The notes beneath the pieces are model-generated. The model was not told the origin of the DNA and did no database searches. It saw nothing but the letters and a program-made list of their open reading frames with translations. Below are positions 12,946 to 16,500 of a stretch of DNA of 16,500 nt, in pieces. Location of the stretch: positions 1 to 16,500 of the forward strand of contig WFNQ01000063.1 of assembly GCA_015488565.1 (NCBI GenBank). The letters are read 5' to 3'. The stretch's first letter is position 1. Each line of letters opens with the position of its first letter. The position numbers and the translations under genes are program-made. The stretch comes from Thiomicrorhabdus sp. (GTDB lineage Bacteria; Pseudomonadota; Gammaproteobacteria; Thiomicrospirales; Thiomicrospiraceae).

Positions 12946-13026
12946 GTTTCCCTTCTGCCCTAATGTAATTTTCTAAAACCGCTCTTTAAACCGGTACTTT
13001 GCCAGCACTCAAAAAAGCAACTGTAT

Positions 13027-13035
13027 ATTATAACA
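13027..13035 (-). promoter_or_regulatory. Extended -10 promoter for rpoD
   Basis: In the dnaG-rpoD gap the leftward strand reads TGTTATAAT, a consensus -10 with extended TGn and no clear -35. The rpoD ATG is about 80 bases downstream. A separate rpoD promoter is expected from the E. coli locus, where internal promoters supply rpoD independently of rpsU. Confidence 0.55.
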
Positions 13036-13109
13036 AATCTCAACCCTTAAATTCTGGGATTTTTTGTTTAAAAATAAATGCTTAGCAGACAATAACCATG
13101 CCAAAAACA

Positions 13110-14894
13110 CTAATTCTTAGCCCGCTTAATAAAAGCTTGCAACTTAACCATCTCATCTTCATCCCAGCCTCGCTGCCCCAAGCTTCCTTCATCTATTGTA
13201 TGCGCCAAGGATAGAATCAACCCCTCAAACTCAGGCAAAAGAAAAACATCGTCATCAGGAACAGGAGAGCCTTCAATCAAATCCAGCTCAGGTGAACAGC
13301 CATTTTCGACCATCCACTTTTTAGCCAAAACAACATCAAACTGATTCAACACAAGTATTTCAATCACGCCTGCCAAACAAACATAGTGCGACGACTGAGC
13401 GGCCAACAAATCCTGCCGCAACCGAACATCAAAAAACTCGGCCCACTGAGGACGATAAAATAAGATTCGTACAACTTTAAGGGGCAATGTCATTACCAGC
13501 TTCTCTTTTGATTCTGCACCACGTTTCAGCTTAGGCTCTTTTTTAAACTGCGCAAAGCCAGAACGAACATTCATCTGTTTTTCAACACGCCACGTAGGCA
13601 AATCCACCAACTCGGCCAACCCCTCTGCCAACAGAAACTGATACAAACCATGCGCTGCTTGCACATAGGGCTGCGCTAAGGCAACCAACTGTTGCCGCCC
13701 TTCAATAGACTGCACAGGGAAAGATAATTTTCGCTGTAACCCCTGCAATAAAAAGGCCGATAAAGGCATCGCTTCTCTTGCTCGCTGATTAAACCCCTCA
13801 AACCCCTCTTTGCGCACCATAGAATCGGGGTCTTCACCATCGGGTAAAAATAAAAACTTCACCGAACGCTGTCCTTCCATCATTGACAAAACTAATTGAA
13901 GCGCTTTCCACGCGGCTTTCAACCCTGCTGTATCGCCATCAAAACAAAAGACAATCTCACCAATCTCTCTAAAAAGTAGCTCCAAATGCTCCATTGTGGT
14001 TGCTGTTCCCAACGTGGCAACGGCGTTACGAACCCCAAACTGAGCCAACGCCACCACATCCATATAACCTTCAACCACTAAAATATTTTGAAACTTTGCA
14101 CGCGATTGACGCATCTCATACAAACCGTACAACGTATGGCTCTTATGAAAAATCGAGGTTTCAGGTGAGTTCAGATACTTAGGCTGGTCATCGCCCAACA
14201 CTCGACCACCAAACGCGACAACACGCCCACGACCATCACGAATAGGAAACATAACTCGATGACGAAAACGGTCATATAGCCGCCCATCTTCTTTTTGAAC
14301 CAATAAACCAACTTCAATCAACTGCTGCTTCAGCTTTTGGTCTGCTTTCAAACCAGACGCCAACGAATCCCAACCAGAAGGCGCAAAACCAATGACAAAC
14401 TCTTTTGCAATATCAGCACTCAATCCTCTTGCCTTTAAATACTGCCGAACCTCCGCTGACTCCGAATGATCTCTTAATTGATGTCGATAAAACTTCGCCG
14501 CCAAGTGCATGACATCAAACAGATCACGCTGCTGTTGCTGTTGAACCTGCCGTGCTTTTTGTTTTTCTGGAGACAAACGCTCTCGCGGCACCTCCATTCC
14601 CACCTGAGAAGCCAGAGCCTCAACAGCCTCAACAAACAAAAGCCCCTCATACTCCATTAAAAACGTTAACGCATCACCACTGGCGCCACACCCAAAGCAA
14701 TGGTAAAACTGCTTGGTTTGGCTGACATTAAAAGAGGGGGTTTTTTCATCATGAAAAGGACAGCAAGCCTTGTAAGAGGTTCCTGCTTTTTTAAGCGGAA
14801 GACGCTGATTAATGACCTGCACCACATCGGCTCGAGACAGTAAACTCTCGATAAAAGAACGTGGAATCGTTCCTGATTGATCCGATATATTCAC
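13110..14894 (-). CDS. dnaG: DNA primase
   Basis: A 594-residue primase that makes RNA primers for replication and works with DnaB helicase. The N-terminal zinc domain has CPFH (Cys45, His48) and CFGC (Cys66, Cys69). The catalytic core includes RFRHRVMFPIRDGRGRVVAFGG and KYLNSPET. The Toprim motifs are VVEGYMDVVAL (Glu) and CFDGDTAGLKAAW (Asp). The C-terminal part (about 430-594) should be the helicase-binding domain and is less conserved. The start is a GTG at 14894 and fits the usual family beginning before IPRSFIESLLSRADVV; its ribosome site is weak. A rho-independent terminator lies between it and the yqeY gene, so read-through sets primase at a low level relative to S21. Confidence 0.97.
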   Translation of the reverse strand: MNISDQSGTIPRSFIESLLSRADVVQVINQRLPLKKAGTSYKACCPFHDEKTPSFNVSQTKQFYHCFGCGASGDALTFLMEYEGLLFVEAVEALASQVGMEVPRERLSPEKQKARQVQQQQQRDLFDVMHLAAKFYRHQLRDHSESAEVRQYLKARGLSADIAKEFVIGFAPSGWDSLASGLKADQKLKQQLIEVGLLVQKEDGRLYDRFRHRVMFPIRDGRGRVVAFGGRVLGDDQPKYLNSPETSIFHKSHTLYGLYEMRQSRAKFQNILVVEGYMDVVALAQFGVRNAVATLGTATTMEHLELLFREIGEIVFCFDGDTAGLKAAWKALQLVLSMMEGQRSVKFLFLPDGEDPDSMVRKEGFEGFNQRAREAMPLSAFLLQGLQRKLSFPVQSIEGRQQLVALAQPYVQAAHGLYQFLLAEGLAELVDLPTWRVEKQMNVRSGFAQFKKEPKLKRGAESKEKLVMTLPLKVVRILFYRPQWAEFFDVRLRQDLLAAQSSHYVCLAGVIEILVLNQFDVVLAKKWMVENGCSPELDLIEGSPVPDDDVFLLPEFEGLILSLAHTIDEGSLGQRGWDEDEMVKLQAFIKRAKN

Positions 14895-14941
14895 AGCTTA
14901 CTCACAGATTATTCACCAAAAAATACACAGTCTTAAAAACG

Positions 14942-14976
14942 CAAAAACCCGCTAATACCATTACTTATTAGCGGGT
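14942..14976 (-). terminator. Rho-independent terminator before dnaG (attenuating)
   Basis: ACCCGCTAATA (14947-14957) and TATTAGCGGGT (14966-14976) form a perfect 11-base-pair stem with an 8-base loop. On the minus strand it is followed by TTTTT. It ends most transcription after the GatB/YqeY gene. E. coli has a terminator at the matching place upstream of dnaG. Confidence 0.9.
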
Positions 14977-15028
14977 CTTAATCAGAGCTTTAATATCAAT
15001 AAAACTTATCGCAAAACGAGTATTACGC

Positions 15029-15481
15029 TCACCCTAACTTTGCTTTAATCAACTTACTGACCACAGCCATATCAGCACGACCTTGCATCTTAGGCTTTAA
15101 CAAGCCCATAACCTTGCCCATGTCCTGCATAGTTGTCGCACCAGAGTCCGTCATAGCGGAATCAATCAAGGCATTTATTTCGTCTTCCGTTAAGGCTTCT
15201 GGCATAAAGTCTTGAATAACCGTCATTTCATAGGCTTCTTGTTCAGCCAAATCGGGACGATCTGCGTCCAAAAATTGCTGATAAGAATCACGACGTTGCT
15301 TCATCGCTTTGTCAACAATGGCGAGCGCACCAGCATCATCCACCGTCGCTTGACTGTCAATCTCAACCTGCTTAATGGCAGCCAATAAAGAGCGAATTAC
15401 AACCAATCGTTGCTTATCTTTCGCCTTCATACTGGCTTTCATTTCAGCGGTAAGCTGTTCTTTTAATGCTGTATTAGACAC
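15029..15481 (-). CDS. GatB/YqeY domain protein
   Basis: A 150-residue protein resembling the free-standing YqeY family, related to the C-terminal domain of the GatB amidotransferase subunit. Visible family features include MKASMKAKDKQRLVVIRSLL near the start, a KQRRDSYQQFLDADRPDLAE helix, DFMPEALTEDEI and a C-terminal GKVMGLLKPKMQGRADM block. It may contact tRNA but no firm function is known. The start is a GTG at 15481 with GGA six bases upstream. It follows rpsU by 17 bases and precedes the dnaG terminator. A yqeY gene between rpsU and dnaG is common in gammaproteobacteria outside the enterics. Confidence 0.92.
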   Translation of the reverse strand: MSNTALKEQLTAEMKASMKAKDKQRLVVIRSLLAAIKQVEIDSQATVDDAGALAIVDKAMKQRRDSYQQFLDADRPDLAEQEAYEMTVIQDFMPEALTEDEINALIDSAMTDSGATTMQDMGKVMGLLKPKMQGRADMAVVSKLIKAKLG

Positions 15482-15498
15482 GTAGCTTCCAATTCAAC

Positions 15499-15714
15499 TT
15501 AATACATACGAGTCGTACGACGATTTTCACGAGACAAACGCTTCGCTAAACGCTTAACAGCCGCTGCTTTCATACGTTTTTTAGCCCAAGTAGGCTTCTC
15601 ATAATATTCACGTTTACGCGTTTCAGTTAACACACCTGCTTTTTCACAAGCACGCTTAAAACGACGCAAAGCAACGTCAAATGGTTCTGTATCTCTAATC
15701 TTTACGCTTGGCAT
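15499..15714 (-). CDS. rpsU: 30S ribosomal protein S21
   Basis: A 71-residue, strongly basic protein identical in length to E. coli S21 (71 residues with its initiator Met). It begins MPSVKIRDTEPFDVALRRFK, contains RKREYYEKPTWAKKRMKA and ends in an Arg/Lys-rich tail. S21 binds the 30S platform near the anti-Shine-Dalgarno end of 16S rRNA and helps translation initiation. It heads the macromolecular-synthesis operon, from a near-consensus promoter about 75 bases upstream. AAGG lies ten bases before the ATG. Confidence 0.98.
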   Translation of the reverse strand: MPSVKIRDTEPFDVALRRFKRACEKAGVLTETRKREYYEKPTWAKKRMKAAAVKRLAKRLSRENRRTTRMY

Positions 15715-15789
15715 ATAATCATTACCTTAAATTTTGTCTATTCGGTTCATACCCACCACGCAAGAAATGGAAGGTAGCGGAAACGACGA

Positions 15790-15818
15790 ATTATAATTTT
15801 CTAAGCCACATATTGCAA
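15790..15818 (-). promoter_or_regulatory. Strong sigma-70 promoter for the rpsU operon
   Basis: Leftward, TTGCAA (15818-15813), 17 bases and TATAAT (15795-15790) make a near-consensus promoter. It reads toward rpsU, whose ATG is at 15714. The tsaD gene starts 70 bases on the other side, so the two transcription units share this divergent region. Confidence 0.8.
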
Positions 15819-15887
15819 ATCTTTTATTCAAAATAAGCGTACTTTTTTGTTAAAATCCAGCCATCTTTAGTTAAACGGAATAACAAC

Positions 15888-16500
15888 ATGCTGGTATTAG
15901 GGATTGAAAGCTCTTGCGATGAAACAGGAATTGCACTGTACGACACCCAAAAAGGACTCATTGCCGACACGCTCCACACCCAAGTAGAACTTCATGCAAA
16001 ATATGGCGGCGTAGTGCCCGAACTGGCCTCTCGGGACCACATTCGAAAACTCACCCCCTTAATCCGAAAAACACTTGATGACGCCAGCATTGCATTTGCC
16101 GACCTTCAAGGCATCGCCTACACCAAAGGCCCTGGCCTTATGGGGGCTTTACTGGCTGGAACCTCCGTTGCACGTAGCTTGGCCTATGCGCTCAACATTC
16201 CAGCCATAGGTGTTCACCACATGGAAGGCCATTTGCTCGCCCCCATGCTCGAAGACGAACAACCCGACTTTCCTTTTATCTGCCTGCTTGTTTCAGGCGG
16301 GCACAGCATGATTGTACGCGTTGATGGTATTGGACAATACAAAGTATTGGGCGATACGCTGGACGATGCCGCAGGCGAAGCCTTTGACAAAACCGCCAAA
16401 CTGCTTGACCTAGGCTACCCTGGAGGTCCAAATGTATCCAACCTCGCCTTAAAAGGCCGAGCTGATCGCTATAAGTTTCCACGTCCAATGGTCGACCGAC
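15888..16500 (+). CDS. tsaD: tRNA N6-adenosine threonylcarbamoyltransferase, N-terminal part
   Basis: The gene starts at the ATG at 15888 (GGA eight bases upstream) and runs off the right edge after 204 codons. TsaD, with TsaB and TsaE, transfers threonylcarbamoyl to A37 of tRNAs that read ANN codons. Visible family motifs are the start LVLGIESSCDETGIALYD, HAKYGGVVPELASRDH, the YTKGPGLMGALLAG nucleotide loop, the metal-binding pair in GVHHMEGHLLAP, and LVSGGHSMIV followed by GDTLDDAAGEAFDKTAKLLD. Divergent tsaD next to rpsU is a standard gammaproteobacterial layout. Possible weak promoter elements precede it: TTCAAA at 15827-15832 and TAAAAT at 15851-15856. Confidence 0.97.
   Translation, partial: MLVLGIESSCDETGIALYDTQKGLIADTLHTQVELHAKYGGVVPELASRDHIRKLTPLIRKTLDDASIAFADLQGIAYTKGPGLMGALLAGTSVARSLAYALNIPAIGVHHMEGHLLAPMLEDEQPDFPFICLLVSGGHSMIVRVDGIGQYKVLGDTLDDAAGEAFDKTAKLLDLGYPGGPNVSNLALKGRADRYKFPRPMVDR

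Overview
The window reads as chromosomal sequence from a gammaproteobacterium. The rpsU - yqeY - dnaG - rpoD order with a divergent tsaD is the classic gammaproteobacterial macromolecular-synthesis locus. Moderate-to-low G+C, a BigR/SqrR-like ArsR regulator and the overall protein style would suit a sulfur oxidiser of the Thiomicrospira/Hydrogenovibrio/Thiomicrorhabdus group. That placement is inference from memory, not a database result. The window is gene dense: no gap exceeds 300 bases and no tRNA, rRNA, CRISPR array, transposase or prophage gene was seen.

Left edge (1-203, + strand): the C-terminal tail of NrdB, the small subunit of class Ia ribonucleotide reductase. It converges on a long leftward block (6416 to 212) whose genes overlap or nearly touch. 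In transcription order the block holds: a Tat-leader precursor peptide with six EGKC motifs (HvfA-like RiPP metallophore); its likely modifying enzyme HvfB (DUF692) and partner HvfC (DUF2063); a YihY-family membrane protein; a FecCD-type permease; an HmuV-like ATPase; an ECF sigma factor; and a DUF3379 anti-sigma factor. This is the most interesting part of the window. It joins a copper/metal-binding RiPP pathway, an iron/heme/cobalamin-type importer and its own sigma/anti-sigma pair in what looks like one transcription unit. Six homopolymeric G/C runs of 7 to 10 bases lie inside four of these genes (five of the six genes from anti-sigma to hvfC counted from the runs in the anti-sigma, ATPase, permease, YihY and HvfC genes) and nowhere else in the window.

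Middle (6508-8484): ctpA, a periplasmic S41 processing protease, divergent from an ArsR regulator whose two outer cysteines are 66 residues apart, as in persulfide sensors. The ctpA 5' region can form two mutually exclusive hairpins over its ribosome binding site, and the shared intergenic region holds a dyad and three copies of a 7-mer. A strong bidirectional terminator ends the regulator gene.

Next (8513-11077): a two-gene leftward unit encoding a Slam-type outer-membrane translocator (TPR plus beta barrel) and a secreted TbpB-like barrel protein without a lipobox, i.e. a probable type XI secretion pair.

Right (11158-16500): rpoD, dnaG, a GatB/YqeY protein and rpsU on the minus strand. There is a strong promoter before rpsU, a rho-independent terminator before dnaG and an extended -10 promoter before rpoD. 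The start of tsaD runs off the right edge on the plus strand.
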